From Allorhodopirellula solitaria (GTDB lineage: Bacteria; Planctomycetota; Planctomycetia; Pirellulales; Pirellulaceae), in the NCBI RefSeq assembly GCF_007859855.1, contig NZ_SJPK01000001.1, forward strand, positions 738,091 through 802,090: a stretch of 64,000 nt of DNA, in the 5' to 3' direction. Positions 16,793 to 26,178 of the stretch are shown here, piece by piece. The notes under the pieces were generated by a model. It searched no databases. It was not told the origin of the DNA and saw nothing but the letters and a program-made list of their open reading frames with translations. Numbering within the stretch: the first letter of the stretch is position 1; the number at the start of each line of letters is the position of its first letter. Position numbers and translations under genes: made by a program.

Positions 16793-19102
16793 CTAGCGTC
16801 GCTTCCTTTTCTTATTCCCACGCCGATCGGATTGACGTTTCGACTTATACTTTGATTTCGCCTTGCCGCCCCCTTTGGGCCCCGATCGTTCGCTGTCTTT
16901 CGCGGCGTGGTTCTTGACCACGGTCAGGTACAACTGGCGATCCTGCAGGTCGACCTTGTCGATCCGCACGGTCAAAAGATCCCCCAAGCGAAAACGGTTA
17001 CCACCTTTGAACCCGATCAGCATTTGCCCCCGTCGCTCAAATCGATATTGATCACTGGGGAGTGTCGTGACGGGGATGAACCCGTCGACAGGCAGTTTGA
17101 TGCAGCGGGCGTGCAGTCCATCGGCGAACACTCGGCTGACGACGGCCTCGAGCGTTTCACCAATCCGTTTCTTGAGAAAGTGCAACAGTTTGAGTTGGAT
17201 CAACTCTCGTTCTGCAGCAGCGGCGTTGCGTTCGGCGTCACTGCATTCATGGCCGAGCTTAACGAGTTCCGAGAAGGATTCATCCGGCGTCGACTTCTTC
17301 TCGAGCAGTTTCTGCACCAAGCGATGGACCGTCAGGTCAGGGTACCGCCGAATCGGACTGGTGAAGTGGCAATAGTGCTCCATGTCGAGTGCATAATGGC
17401 CTTCCCGATGCGGCCCATAGACGGCCTTGTTCATGCTCTTGAGCACGGCAAAGTTCACGGCGTTCTCCAACGGAGTGCCAACGACCTTGTCGAGTACCGA
17501 TTGAATCTCGAACCGGCTTTCCACGTGATCGATGCCCAGCCCAAGATCGCCAACGAATGCCGATAGACTGCGGAGCTTGCGTCGCTCGGGAGGCTCATGG
17601 ATTCGGTGCAGAAAATTCAGCTCGAGATCATCGAGCCAGGTGGCGACGGCTTGGTTACCGGCCAGCATGAACTCTTCGATGATTTGATGGCTCTCGGTAT
17701 TCTCGACCAAGAACGCTCCTTTGACTTTGCCACTGCGATCGAGATCGAGTTTGATGTCGGGCAGGTCCATGGACAGAGCACCCTCGCGAAATCGCTTTTT
17801 CCGCATCTTCATCGCGAGCGTATGCATTTCGTCGAGCAGGTCACAGATCTCGTCACCCCAGGGCTCGCGAAATTCGGCGGGCACGGCGAGGAACTGATCA
17901 ATTTGCTCGTAGTTAAAACGCTTGTCACTTCGGATGACGGCGTTGTGGACTTCGCTATGGGTGATCGTTAGGTCATCGAGAATCTCGATCTCGACGGTTT
18001 TGACGAGCCGATGCCTTTCGGGCTGCAGCGAGGCGAGATGGTTGCTGATGATCTCCGGGATCATGGGGATAACACGATCGGGCAAATAAACACTCGTCGC
18101 GCGGGCGCGCGCCTCCTCATCGATCGCGCCGCCGACGGGGACGAAGTGGCTGACGTCGGCGATATGCACCCACAATCGCCAACGGCCTTTCTCTCGTTGC
18201 AGTGAGATGGCATCGTCGAAGTCACGGGCGTCGAACGGATCGATCGTGATCGTCAACAAATGCGTGAGGTCGGTGCGATCTTCCGGCAGCGTTTCATCGT
18301 CAAACTCATCGGCTCGCTGGCGAGCTTCATCGAGCACACGCTGCGGAAATTCATCGGGCAAGGCGTACTGCCGCATCACAGTCAGCGTGTCGATAGCGGG
18401 ATTCTTATTGCTTCCCAGCCGCTCCAAAATAACAGCTTCCCCGCCACCACCATCATCGTCCGGGAAATCGACGATCTCCACAAACACCTTGTCATCGTCG
18501 ACGAGCGGCAGTCCGCGGACGTCTCCGACACTGACCGGGGCCGTGAAATGAACACCATCGAGATACACAACAGGCCCATCGATCTGATGAGCGTGAGGGC
18601 TCCGTTCATCCGGTTCGGGCGGCAACGCCTCGGTGCGAAACGTGCCTGTGAATTGCCGCCGCTCACGCTGGACGACTTCGATCACGACACCTTCGACACC
18701 ACCTCGGCGGCTCGGGCTGAGTTCGACTTCGACCAAGTCACCCTGCATCGCGCCACCGGTTGCGCCGGGGGGAACAAAGATGTCTTCGGGCAAATCGTCG
18801 TCGGCACCGCTGCCGCCACTGGAGGGCCGGACGAAACCGAACCCGCCTCCCATGGCGCGGCGGAACTTGCCACGGACGCTGTCGCTCGGCCCGCCCGCTG
18901 CTGCAGCAGCAACAACTAAATGATTCCCGCCATAGACCAATCGGCCTTCTTTGGCGAGCTGCTTGATAACCCGACGCAACTCACGATACTCGTCCCCGTC
19001 AAGTTTTAACTGGGTCGCGATCTGTTTCGGTTTGCTGGGGCGGTATTCCGCCGCGTGGACCAACCGCAGCAAGCGATCGGTCAAATGTTGAGATACTTCC
19101 AT
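16793..19102 (-). CDS. rnr: ribonuclease R
   Basis: 769 residues. An N-terminal winged-helix-like segment is followed by cold-shock domains, then the RNB catalytic domain with DPFDARDFDDAIS (about residues 287-299), whose aspartates bind magnesium. An S1 domain lies near the C-terminus (RLGDLLTVRIDKVDLQDRQL), followed by a strongly basic Lys/Arg tail (about the last 35 residues). It is a processive 3'-5' exoribonuclease that degrades structured RNA. A glycine- and alanine-rich insert near residues 65-100 is unusual. It appears to be transcribed alone. Confidence 0.95.
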   Translation of the reverse strand: MEVSQHLTDRLLRLVHAAEYRPSKPKQIATQLKLDGDEYRELRRVIKQLAKEGRLVYGGNHLVVAAAAAGGPSDSVRGKFRRAMGGGFGFVRPSSGGSGADDDLPEDIFVPPGATGGAMQGDLVEVELSPSRRGGVEGVVIEVVQRERRQFTGTFRTEALPPEPDERSPHAHQIDGPVVYLDGVHFTAPVSVGDVRGLPLVDDDKVFVEIVDFPDDDGGGGEAVILERLGSNKNPAIDTLTVMRQYALPDEFPQRVLDEARQRADEFDDETLPEDRTDLTHLLTITIDPFDARDFDDAISLQREKGRWRLWVHIADVSHFVPVGGAIDEEARARATSVYLPDRVIPMIPEIISNHLASLQPERHRLVKTVEIEILDDLTITHSEVHNAVIRSDKRFNYEQIDQFLAVPAEFREPWGDEICDLLDEMHTLAMKMRKKRFREGALSMDLPDIKLDLDRSGKVKGAFLVENTESHQIIEEFMLAGNQAVATWLDDLELNFLHRIHEPPERRKLRSLSAFVGDLGLGIDHVESRFEIQSVLDKVVGTPLENAVNFAVLKSMNKAVYGPHREGHYALDMEHYCHFTSPIRRYPDLTVHRLVQKLLEKKSTPDESFSELVKLGHECSDAERNAAAAERELIQLKLLHFLKKRIGETLEAVVSRVFADGLHARCIKLPVDGFIPVTTLPSDQYRFERRGQMLIGFKGGNRFRLGDLLTVRIDKVDLQDRQLYLTVVKNHAAKDSERSGPKGGGKAKSKYKSKRQSDRRGNKKRKRR

Positions 19103-19605
19103 AGCACCATTCTAGCTGCCTGGTGTTGTTCCCACAAACCGGCCACGTCCCGACGCGGCCCAAACCGCCTCCGTCGGTGTACCGAGAAAACCCAGGCGTT
19201 GCCTGGGGCTATCAAAGGACTGCTCCGTCGGGGCGTCGTCGAAACTTAGCGATACCCAGCGCGTCACGGCACTCGGCTCCCCATTGCCGCGACAACAAAG
19301 AATAATTTGAACGCCCGTGAAGCCGCCGGCAGTTCAGGCGCCGTGTAATCGGCCGGGATACCGGGCAATGTTCAGCGGACATAGATTAAGCAACGCACGA
19401 TCAATTTCTGTCGTAGTGGACGAGTCGACGAGTCCAAAGCCGCAGGACTCGTCGACTCGTCCACTACTAAAACCGACACTTACTCATCGTGTGTTGCTAA
19501 GCTGCACTGAGCCATTGGTCGCACATGAGAAGGATGGCGATCGCTGAGCGATTGTGATCTTGCTAAATAGCGAGCCACATAGTCGCTCGAGAACCGCCAC
19601 GACTT
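19103..19605. other. gene-free stretch containing one MITE-like element
   Basis: About 500 bp between RNase R and the P-loop protein. It contains MITE copy 2 (19390-19497), a short hairpin CCCAGGCGTTGCCTGGG (19190-19206) and no plausible coding frame. Confidence 0.6.
19390..19497. mobile_element. 108-bp palindromic MITE-like element, copy 2
   Basis: It has the same orientation as copy 1 and is flanked by perfect TAA direct repeats (19387-19389 and 19498-19500). Compared with copy 1 the hairpin stem has a paired change: GAGGCGACG becomes GAGTCGACG in the left arm, with the matching change in the right arm. Pairing is therefore preserved. It lies between genes. Confidence 0.88.
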
Positions 19606-20880
19606 TTAGCGACAAAAATTCTCGATCACGCCCACCCCGCGTACACCCTGATCGTGGAGGGCTTGGGTGAGCGCGGCGACTTCATCGGATCCCGAGGCGC
19701 GCTGGGTGTCGCGGACGATCAATGCCGTACCGCATAGTGCGCTTCGGCTGACCGCTGACGCCCCACAATCGACGACGATCATGTCGAAGGATTGGCGGAG
19801 CCGTAACAATGCCTTTTCGAGTTCAGCGTCTGCGAACCCTGTCTCGGCATCCCGATCAAGGAGTGGCAGCAGTGTCAATGAGTCGGCTTGTGAGGCGACG
19901 GCGACTTCCTCGATCGCGGTTTGTGAACGGATCGCTTCGGGCCAGCTATGATCGAGGTCGAGCTGCAGTTCCGATGCGATTTTGACCCCTGCGGGGTCGG
20001 CATCGACAAGTGCGACCCGAATCCCGGAGAAGGCGATACTGAGGGCCAAGCCCAGCGCGACCGTCGACCGGCCCTCGCGTTCTGTGGCACTGGTGATCGC
20101 GATCGTACGCAAGCCGTCAGTCCGGGCCTCGGCTAACTGCCGCGCCAGCTGTTCGGCGACCGAGTCGGTCAGGAAAAGTTTCTCAATCGTGCTGGGGACG
20201 ATGAATTCGTCGACCTGCCACGCAGCAGCGAATTCTCGCAGCGAGACGCCAGTCGGTGCTTGGGTGGCCGCGTTGGGCGGCACCGATGCCTTCATGTCCG
20301 GCGTGGGGTTCTCTTTCGTCTCGGCCTTTATCTCCACCGGGGGCTCGCCGACGGGCTCCGGTTGGTCCTGAATGAGCATCGGCTCCGGTTCGGGGACCGC
20401 ATTGGGTTCTGGTTTTCGATCGGAGGAGTCTGGAATCTTGGCGGTCGTCGACAGGATCATCACGTCGATCGGCTGTGCAAACATCGCTTCGATCGCATCG
20501 TCAGACATCTCACCACAGTGCGCTGCAGTAGCGGCTCGATCCGGCGTCTCTTCAGGCGGACGACGCGAAGCTTCCGGTTTCTCCGGTGCAGGCGTCTCGC
20601 ATGGCGTGTGACTCACCGGCTCGGGCATATGCGCCGCTGGCTCGGGCATTCGTGCCGCCGGCTCGGGCACACCTGCCGCTGGCTCGACGGGCGGCTGCGT
20701 CTTTCGCCGCGGCGCCCGGGCGCGCTCGAGTCGCTGCAGAGCTTCGTCCAATCGCCGAGACGCCAACACGCTGGACTGCGACACGTTCTCCTGTCCAATC
20801 CGTTCGCGAAGCGATTGAGCCGCCCTCTCAGCGGGAGTGCCTTGTTCCACTGTTTGCGGCGCGTTGTGGGAGGATGACAT
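19606..20880 (-). CDS. CpsD/BY-kinase-like P-loop protein with degenerate Walker A
   Basis: 424 residues from ATG 20880; an upstream start at 20949 is possible. The first ~200 residues are low-complexity, rich in Pro and Glu, with an alternating PEPAA-type segment. The C-terminal ~200 residues have the fold markers of bacterial tyrosine kinase/ParA ATPases: FLTDSVAEQLARQL, ITSATEREGRSTVALGLA in the Walker A position, VALVDADP as Walker A', and MIVVDCG as Walker B. The Walker A lysine is replaced (EGRST instead of GEGKST), so catalysis is doubtful. It ends without a tyrosine cluster. It lies downstream of the 21-kb membrane protein in the same direction and is probably co-transcribed. Confidence 0.78.
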   Translation of the reverse strand: MSSSHNAPQTVEQGTPAERAAQSLRERIGQENVSQSSVLASRRLDEALQRLERARAPRRKTQPPVEPAAGVPEPAARMPEPAAHMPEPVSHTPCETPAPEKPEASRRPPEETPDRAATAAHCGEMSDDAIEAMFAQPIDVMILSTTAKIPDSSDRKPEPNAVPEPEPMLIQDQPEPVGEPPVEIKAETKENPTPDMKASVPPNAATQAPTGVSLREFAAAWQVDEFIVPSTIEKLFLTDSVAEQLARQLAEARTDGLRTIAITSATEREGRSTVALGLALSIAFSGIRVALVDADPAGVKIASELQLDLDHSWPEAIRSQTAIEEVAVASQADSLTLLPLLDRDAETGFADAELEKALLRLRQSFDMIVVDCGASAVSRSALCGTALIVRDTQRASGSDEVAALTQALHDQGVRGVGVIENFCR

Positions 20881-21006
20881 GAGCGGTCTCGGTAGGTTAG
20901 CGTCGGATAGATTTTGAGAAAATGAAGGGCAAGTCATAACCCGACGCATCGGCGGGTATCCGAACGTTGCGTCTCGCTTCGCGTCGGGTTACTCAATCAA
21001 CAGTCT

Positions 21007-22320
21007 CTAGTGGATTCCCATCGATTCCTGAGCTGTCGCCTCGCCGGCGGGCATGGCCAGCCGGGTGTCCGCTGCCTGCAGCTGTTCGTCGCTGGGTAAG
21101 GCGAACCCGAAATCAGGAGCAACCGGCGATCCAGTTGTCATGACGGCGTCCGGTTCACTGGCGGTCGCAGCCGACGGAGTGTTCCCCGCGGCTGTTCCAT
21201 TGGCGGCCGCGAGGCTCTGTCCTCCCGGCTCGGCATCGACCGATGGCAGGTAGTCTGCCCAGTTGCGAATTGGATTGGGGGTGCGGCTTTCAACGAGGAC
21301 AGGGATGCTGTTCTCGGAGGATTCCGCGGCAGAACCTGGGGACACGGGCGTACCGTCGGCCTTCGCTGCAGTGTCCATGGCGGCAGTGTCCATGGCCGCG
21401 ACCGATGGCAGATCGGCGTAGGACGCGTCCATGCGGCGAATTTCATCGTTGGCAGCCGAGGCCAGCGGATCGAGCGGGTGATCGCTCGCTGCTTTCGGGT
21501 GGCTGACTGTCTTGTGGGAAACCGACTCAATGGACGTCTTCATCGAGGCCATCTCACCGCGAGCTTCCGGGACCTCTGCGGCAATGTTCTGGTCGCTCGG
21601 TTGGGCAATGGGAGTCCCGACGGTCGCGAGCTGTTCTGGCGGCTGCTGGTGCGAAGGTGCAGGCGGAGTGATGGATTCTTGCTTGTGACCATCGGAGATC
21701 GCGAAAGAGTCCAAGCTTCCGAGTGACTCGAGTTCGGCCAGCTCCGCGTCGAACTGCTCGTTTTTCGCACCACCCGGACGGGGCATCCAGATCGCAGCGG
21801 CTGCGACCAAGATGAGGGCGGCTGAGAGCGTTTTGCGGGTCGCGAATCGATCGACCAATGCCGAGGCTTGAACTCCCGACTTGCGTGCTAGCTCGACCAT
21901 GCTCTGGCGAGGCCCAGCTGATGACTCGGCAGATCGCTCGACTGTGGCTTGCTTGCCGCCTGTGGCTTGCTTGCCGCCTGTGGCTTGCTTGCCGATTGTG
22001 GCTTGGTTGCCGGGGCTGGCTTGCTTGTCCGCGGGGGTCGCCTCGCGGAGGTGGGGCCGGGCGGGTTTTGAATCGTGAGCAGCATGAATCCTCGTCGCCT
22101 GCGTCCCTGGTGGCTGCGCTTCTTGTGGGGACGCCTCTCGCCGAGAGGGCTCGACCGCAGACGGTTCGGACACCTTCGCTGGAGCCACCTCCGGATTCAG
22201 ATGGGGCAAACGCAGCAGCGTGGGCGGCGACAATTCGGGCCGAGAGTTTTTCTCTCGGTGTGAGGACGGTGCTCCGGAATTGTCGGGAGAAGTCTTTCTG
22301 GTATCAGACGCGAGCGTCAT
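21007..22320 (-). CDS. single-pass membrane protein, low complexity, function unknown
   Basis: 437 residues from ATG 22320; the frame extends 21 codons upstream. The cytoplasmic half is rich in Pro, Ser, Ala and Lys and holds a short tandem repeat (KQATGGKQATGGKQA). One transmembrane helix follows (LSAALILVAAAAIWM, about residues 173-187). The remaining ~250 residues are Ala/Ser/Pro/Glu-rich with a repeated MDTAAMDTAA. No domain is recognised. Its position 126 bp upstream of the CpsD-like gene suggests it may anchor or regulate that protein, by analogy with two-part polysaccharide co-polymerase systems. This is inference only. Confidence 0.65.
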   Translation of the reverse strand: MTLASDTRKTSPDNSGAPSSHREKNSRPELSPPTLLRLPHLNPEVAPAKVSEPSAVEPSRREASPQEAQPPGTQATRIHAAHDSKPARPHLREATPADKQASPGNQATIGKQATGGKQATGGKQATVERSAESSAGPRQSMVELARKSGVQASALVDRFATRKTLSAALILVAAAAIWMPRPGGAKNEQFDAELAELESLGSLDSFAISDGHKQESITPPAPSHQQPPEQLATVGTPIAQPSDQNIAAEVPEARGEMASMKTSIESVSHKTVSHPKAASDHPLDPLASAANDEIRRMDASYADLPSVAAMDTAAMDTAAKADGTPVSPGSAAESSENSIPVLVESRTPNPIRNWADYLPSVDAEPGGQSLAAANGTAAGNTPSAATASEPDAVMTTGSPVAPDFGFALPSDEQLQAADTRLAMPAGEATAQESMGIH

Positions 22321-22492
22321 CTTGGCATCCCTGCATGTTGAATCGGATCGAGTTGACGATCTCCTCCTTCGCAGCGCGGCCAACTTGATCGCTAGCGCGT
22401 GGAAGTCGAGGATTTTCCGGGATAGCCAATCCAGAGCACCCGCGACAAGATGAAACCGAGCAAAATTTCCAGTGCAGGGTGCAAACGAGAAC

Positions 22493-24553
22493 TCAACGCA
22501 TCAAGACGGCGCTGAGCTGTTTCTCGCACGCGGTAACGATATTCTCGACAATACCGTCGGCATCGGTGCCACTGAGCGTCCCGGTCAAGCTCTGCAGCTC
22601 CATCGAAAAGAGCACGCGTTTTCGCTCAGGACCGTCTTGCTTTTCATTGCGATAGGTTTCCTGATACGCCAGGTCGGTCAATCTCTCATCAGCAGCAGAC
22701 CGGATGACTCCCGCGAGTGCGTCCCAGCGAACCGCTTCAGGCAGGACCAAGTTCAAATCCCGCAGAACCGAAGGGAACGCGCTGACGGCTTGCTGCTGCG
22801 GGACGAGGTGCGACAGTTCTACCAAGCGATCTGCAGAGAGTTCCGCAGCCACGACGGTGCCAGGCAGCTTCCAAGACCGCACGAGCGACTCATCGAGGAT
22901 ACCAAGGTATCCGATCACCTCGTTGCTCTGGCCACCATCGAGCGTCATCGCAACGCAACCGCCCGCTGCGAATCCATCCCGCTCGACCGTCTCGACGCGG
23001 AGTTTCCCGCGGATGCCGAGGCGCCCGAGGACGGTTTCGATGGTCCCTTTGGCGGCAAAGAAATCCTCGCCCATGACCATGCCGACGTGATAATTTTCCG
23101 CGGGCAAGGCCTCGGCGTCGTCGCTGTTTTCTGGGGGCAAGTACACGTGGGCGATCTCGAACAGATCCGCATGCAGGGAAGCCGAGGCCCAGTTCGCGGC
23201 GCGGCTCTGCAGCAGGCTTGGGATCAACGATCGCCGCAGTCGCCGGGAGCCTTCAAGCATTGCCGTGCGCGTCTGCATCGCGGGTCGATCGGTCCACGGT
23301 GACAGCGAAACATCGAGCTTCTTGGTCACCACGCTCGGCGTCATCGCCTCGCTCAGCCCGGCCGAGGTCAGCACGCCGCGGAGTCGCGACATCGCCGCAT
23401 CGAAGGGACGCTTGCTGCTCGGTGCGACCGGGATCGGGGCATCCTCGGGGATCTGGTCGTAGCCATGGATCCGTGCGACTTCCTCGATCAGGTCCACTTC
23501 ACGAGTCAGGTCATGCCTCCACGTCGGCGGCACGCACTGCAGGCTGTTCGACTCCGCACCGCCGTCGCCGTGCGAGCCGTCCACTCGGCAGCCCAAACCT
23601 GAGAGGATTCGTTGAACCGTTTCTGATTCGATCTCAATCCCCAGCACCCGGGACAACTGCGAAAGCCGCAGGATGATCGGATCGCGATCGGCAATCCCCT
23701 CCGCTGTATCGATGACTCCGGAAGCGACCGATCCGCCGGCGATCTCAGTGATCAGTTGACAGACGCGGCGGCTCGCCCAATCGATCCCTCGCGGGTCGAC
23801 GCGTCGCTCGAAGCGGAACGACGAGGGGCTATGCAGTTTCAATCGGCGCGCCGTCCGCCGCACGGCCAACGGAGTGAAATCAGCGGCTTCAATGATCACA
23901 TCGCTGGTACGATCGGACACCTCGCTGCTCGCGCCGCCCATCACGCCGGCAACCGCCAGAGGCGCGTCGGCGTCGGCAATCACGCAGGTCTGTGGTGTCA
24001 ATTCATAGTCGCGGTGATCGATCGCCTGTAGCATTTCCTTTTGTCGACCGGGCCGCACCACGATCTTGTTCCCGCTGACGGCGGACGCATCGAAGGCGTG
24101 TAGCGGTTGGCCGCACTCGAGCATCACGTAGTTCGTCGCGTCGACGACATTGTTGACCACTCCGATGCCAACGGACCGCAGTGCCTGCTGCATCCATTCG
24201 GGGCTCTCACCTACTGTCACACCCTGAATCACACGGGCCGTGTAGCGAGTGCAGGCGGTAGGGAATTCATTGACGACCTCGAGCAGATCCTGCACCTTCA
24301 CGCTCGACTCGTCAAAGTGAACCTTGGGCAGCTTGAGCTTTTGCTCGGTCAGGACGGCGATCTCGCGAGCGACGCCGATGTGACCGAGGCAGTCACCGCG
24401 ATTGCTGGTCACTTCCAAGTCGATGACTGTTTCCCCATCAACCGTTTCGCTGCCTTCGTGGTTGAGTCCCGAGAGGCTCAATCGATCCACCAACTCATCG
24501 TGCGAGAGCGTGAGGTCAACGTACTGCGACAACCAAGATAGCGTGACGAGCAT
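22493..24553 (-). CDS. pheT: phenylalanine--tRNA ligase beta subunit, short form without the tRNA-binding B2 domain
   Basis: 686 residues against about 790-800 usually. The N-terminus MLVTLSWLSQYVDLTLS passes through LSGLNHEGSETVDGETVI straight into LEVTSNRGDCLGHIGVARE. The OB-fold tRNA-binding domain normally placed between these segments is missing. The B3/4 editing region, B5 domain (TWRHDLTREVDLIEEVARIHGYD) and C-terminal FDX-ACB anticodon domain (SAFPSVLRDLNLVLPE) are present. It pairs with PheS to charge tRNA-Phe. The gene follows pheS by 58 bp (24554-24611). Confidence 0.96.
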   Translation of the reverse strand: MLVTLSWLSQYVDLTLSHDELVDRLSLSGLNHEGSETVDGETVIDLEVTSNRGDCLGHIGVAREIAVLTEQKLKLPKVHFDESSVKVQDLLEVVNEFPTACTRYTARVIQGVTVGESPEWMQQALRSVGIGVVNNVVDATNYVMLECGQPLHAFDASAVSGNKIVVRPGRQKEMLQAIDHRDYELTPQTCVIADADAPLAVAGVMGGASSEVSDRTSDVIIEAADFTPLAVRRTARRLKLHSPSSFRFERRVDPRGIDWASRRVCQLITEIAGGSVASGVIDTAEGIADRDPIILRLSQLSRVLGIEIESETVQRILSGLGCRVDGSHGDGGAESNSLQCVPPTWRHDLTREVDLIEEVARIHGYDQIPEDAPIPVAPSSKRPFDAAMSRLRGVLTSAGLSEAMTPSVVTKKLDVSLSPWTDRPAMQTRTAMLEGSRRLRRSLIPSLLQSRAANWASASLHADLFEIAHVYLPPENSDDAEALPAENYHVGMVMGEDFFAAKGTIETVLGRLGIRGKLRVETVERDGFAAGGCVAMTLDGGQSNEVIGYLGILDESLVRSWKLPGTVVAAELSADRLVELSHLVPQQQAVSAFPSVLRDLNLVLPEAVRWDALAGVIRSAADERLTDLAYQETYRNEKQDGPERKRVLFSMELQSLTGTLSGTDADGIVENIVTACEKQLSAVLMR

Positions 24554-24611
24554 GGGGAGCGTGCTGGAGAGGAAAGGAAGAAAGAGAGTGGGAGTTCACC
24601 TGCCGCTCGCT

Positions 24612-25652
24612 TTAGAACTGCTGGAGGAACCGCAGGTCGCCGCTATAGAAATCCCGAATATCGGTAATGCCATGGCGTCTCATGCAGAGACGTTCGACTC
24701 CCAAACCGAAAGCAAAACCGCTGATTTTTTCCGGGTCATAGCCCACCGCTTTAAAAACGTTCGGGTCGACCATGCCAGCGCCCCCGAATTCGATCCAGGT
24801 ACCGTTCCACAAAAAGTCAACTTCAACGCTGGGTTCGGTGAACGGGAAGAACGAGGGGCGGAAGCGGATTTCGACGTCATCGCCGAGGTAGTTGTTGGCG
24901 AAGACGCGGAGCACAGTCTTTAGGTTTGCCATCGTGACGTTGCGATCGACCAGCAAACCTTCCATTTGATGGAACATCGGGAAGTGGGTCGCGTCGGGCG
25001 CATCGGGACGATAGACGCGGCCCAGCGAAATGATTCGAATCGGCGGTTCGTCCGATTTCATCACACGAATCTGCACCGTGCTCGTTTGGCTGCGGAGCAA
25101 CCGTTGACCTTCGCCGGTTTCGCTGGAACGATCGGAGTCATTGACGCTGGCCGTGGCCAAGTAAAAGTTATCCAGCGGATCGCGAGCGGGGTGGTCTTCG
25201 GGGATATTCAGTGAGACAAAATTATGCCACGGGTCCTCGACCTCCGGCCCTTCGGCGACTTCGAAGCCCATCCGTCCCATGATCTCGGTGAGATGGTCGA
25301 TCGTTTGGGTGATCGGATGGACGTGCCCGAGAGTGGGGCGTGTGCCTGGTAGGGAGGGGTCGAATGTCGCATCGATCTGAGCGTCGCCGCCACCACCGAC
25401 AGACCCTTGAGCTTGCTCAAAGGCCTTATTGATTGCATTCTTGACTTCATTGAGCCGCATGCCAGCGGCCCGCTTGTCGCTCGACTCAATGCCGCCGAGC
25501 ATTTTCTGCACGTCTTTGAACTGACCGTTCTTGGCACCCAAGAACGCGACGCGTGCCTGCTCGAGCGCATCGGAGTCCGATGCACCTGTGAATGCGGATT
25601 CAGCGTCGCTCTGGAGTTCATCCAAGCGACGGAGGAAATTCTGCAGCGACAT
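24612..25652 (-). CDS. pheS: phenylalanine--tRNA ligase alpha subunit
   Basis: 346 residues from ATG 25652. The frame continues 70 codons upstream into rplT, but MSLQNFLRRLDELQSDAES is the expected start of the N-terminal coiled coil. Class II motifs are present: HPITQTIDHLTEIMGRMGF (motif 1 region), LGRVYRPDAPDATHF (motif 2) and FAFGLGVERLCMRRHGI (motif 3). It starts 14 bp after the rplT stop, so it is read with the L20 gene. Confidence 0.97.
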   Translation of the reverse strand: MSLQNFLRRLDELQSDAESAFTGASDSDALEQARVAFLGAKNGQFKDVQKMLGGIESSDKRAAGMRLNEVKNAINKAFEQAQGSVGGGGDAQIDATFDPSLPGTRPTLGHVHPITQTIDHLTEIMGRMGFEVAEGPEVEDPWHNFVSLNIPEDHPARDPLDNFYLATASVNDSDRSSETGEGQRLLRSQTSTVQIRVMKSDEPPIRIISLGRVYRPDAPDATHFPMFHQMEGLLVDRNVTMANLKTVLRVFANNYLGDDVEIRFRPSFFPFTEPSVEVDFLWNGTWIEFGGAGMVDPNVFKAVGYDPEKISGFAFGLGVERLCMRRHGITDIRDFYSGDLRFLQQF

Positions 25653-25666
25653 GGCGAGAGCGGGCC

Positions 25667-26038
25667 TTACGCGGTTTGCGTTTCGGCAGCCAATGCGGAC
25701 TTCACCGCATCGCAGACATCCTTGAATCCAGCGGGATCGTGGATCGCCATTTCCGAGAGCGATTTCCGATCCAACCCGATATTGGCTTTCTTCAGGCCGA
25801 AGATGAACTCGCTGTATCGCAAGTCGTGCATCTTCACGGCGGCATTGATTCGGATAATCCACAATTTGCGGAATTCGCGTTTTCGCACCCGGCGATCGCG
25901 GAACGCATACGCTCCGCTGCGGAGCAGGGTCTCTTTGACCGATCGGGTCAGTGACCCACGACCGCCGACATAGCCTTTTGCACGTTTGAACAGACGTTTT
26001 TTAGCTTGTGTCCGGGCGGCACCTTTACGTGTACGCAT
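25667..26038 (-). CDS. rplT: large ribosomal subunit protein bL20
   Basis: 123 residues, very basic, with the standard N-terminus [38 protein letters not shown] and [20 protein letters not shown]. The protein is an early 23S rRNA-binding assembly factor. It follows rpmI by 140 bp and precedes pheS by 14 bp. In other bacteria L20 represses its own operon; no obvious operator structure could be assigned here. Confidence 0.98.
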   Translation of the reverse strand: MRTRKGAARTQAKKRLFKRAKGYVGGRGSLTRSVKETLLRSGAYAFRDRRVRKREFRKLWIIRINAAVKMHDLRYSEFIFGLKKANIGLDRKSLSEMAIHDPAGFKDVCDAVKSALAAETQTA

Positions 26039-26178
26039 CTTTCGAAATTCCTTGTGGAAGAGATTCAGTCATTGCCGAGTCTCGATTCAGGCCCCGGCAA
26101 GCAGATGCCGAAGTTTTGCCCAATCGAGTTGCCGGGCGATTTCCTAAGCGGGGGATGGTTTCAGTGAGTGACGAGTGT

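Noticed and set aside
20260-20877. 205-residue plus-strand frame opposite the P-loop protein
   Set aside because: Arg-rich antisense shadow of a high-GC low-complexity region.
21960-22012. Short direct repeats suggesting a CRISPR array
   Set aside because: They are codon-level repeats (KQATGG) in a low-complexity protein, without spacers.
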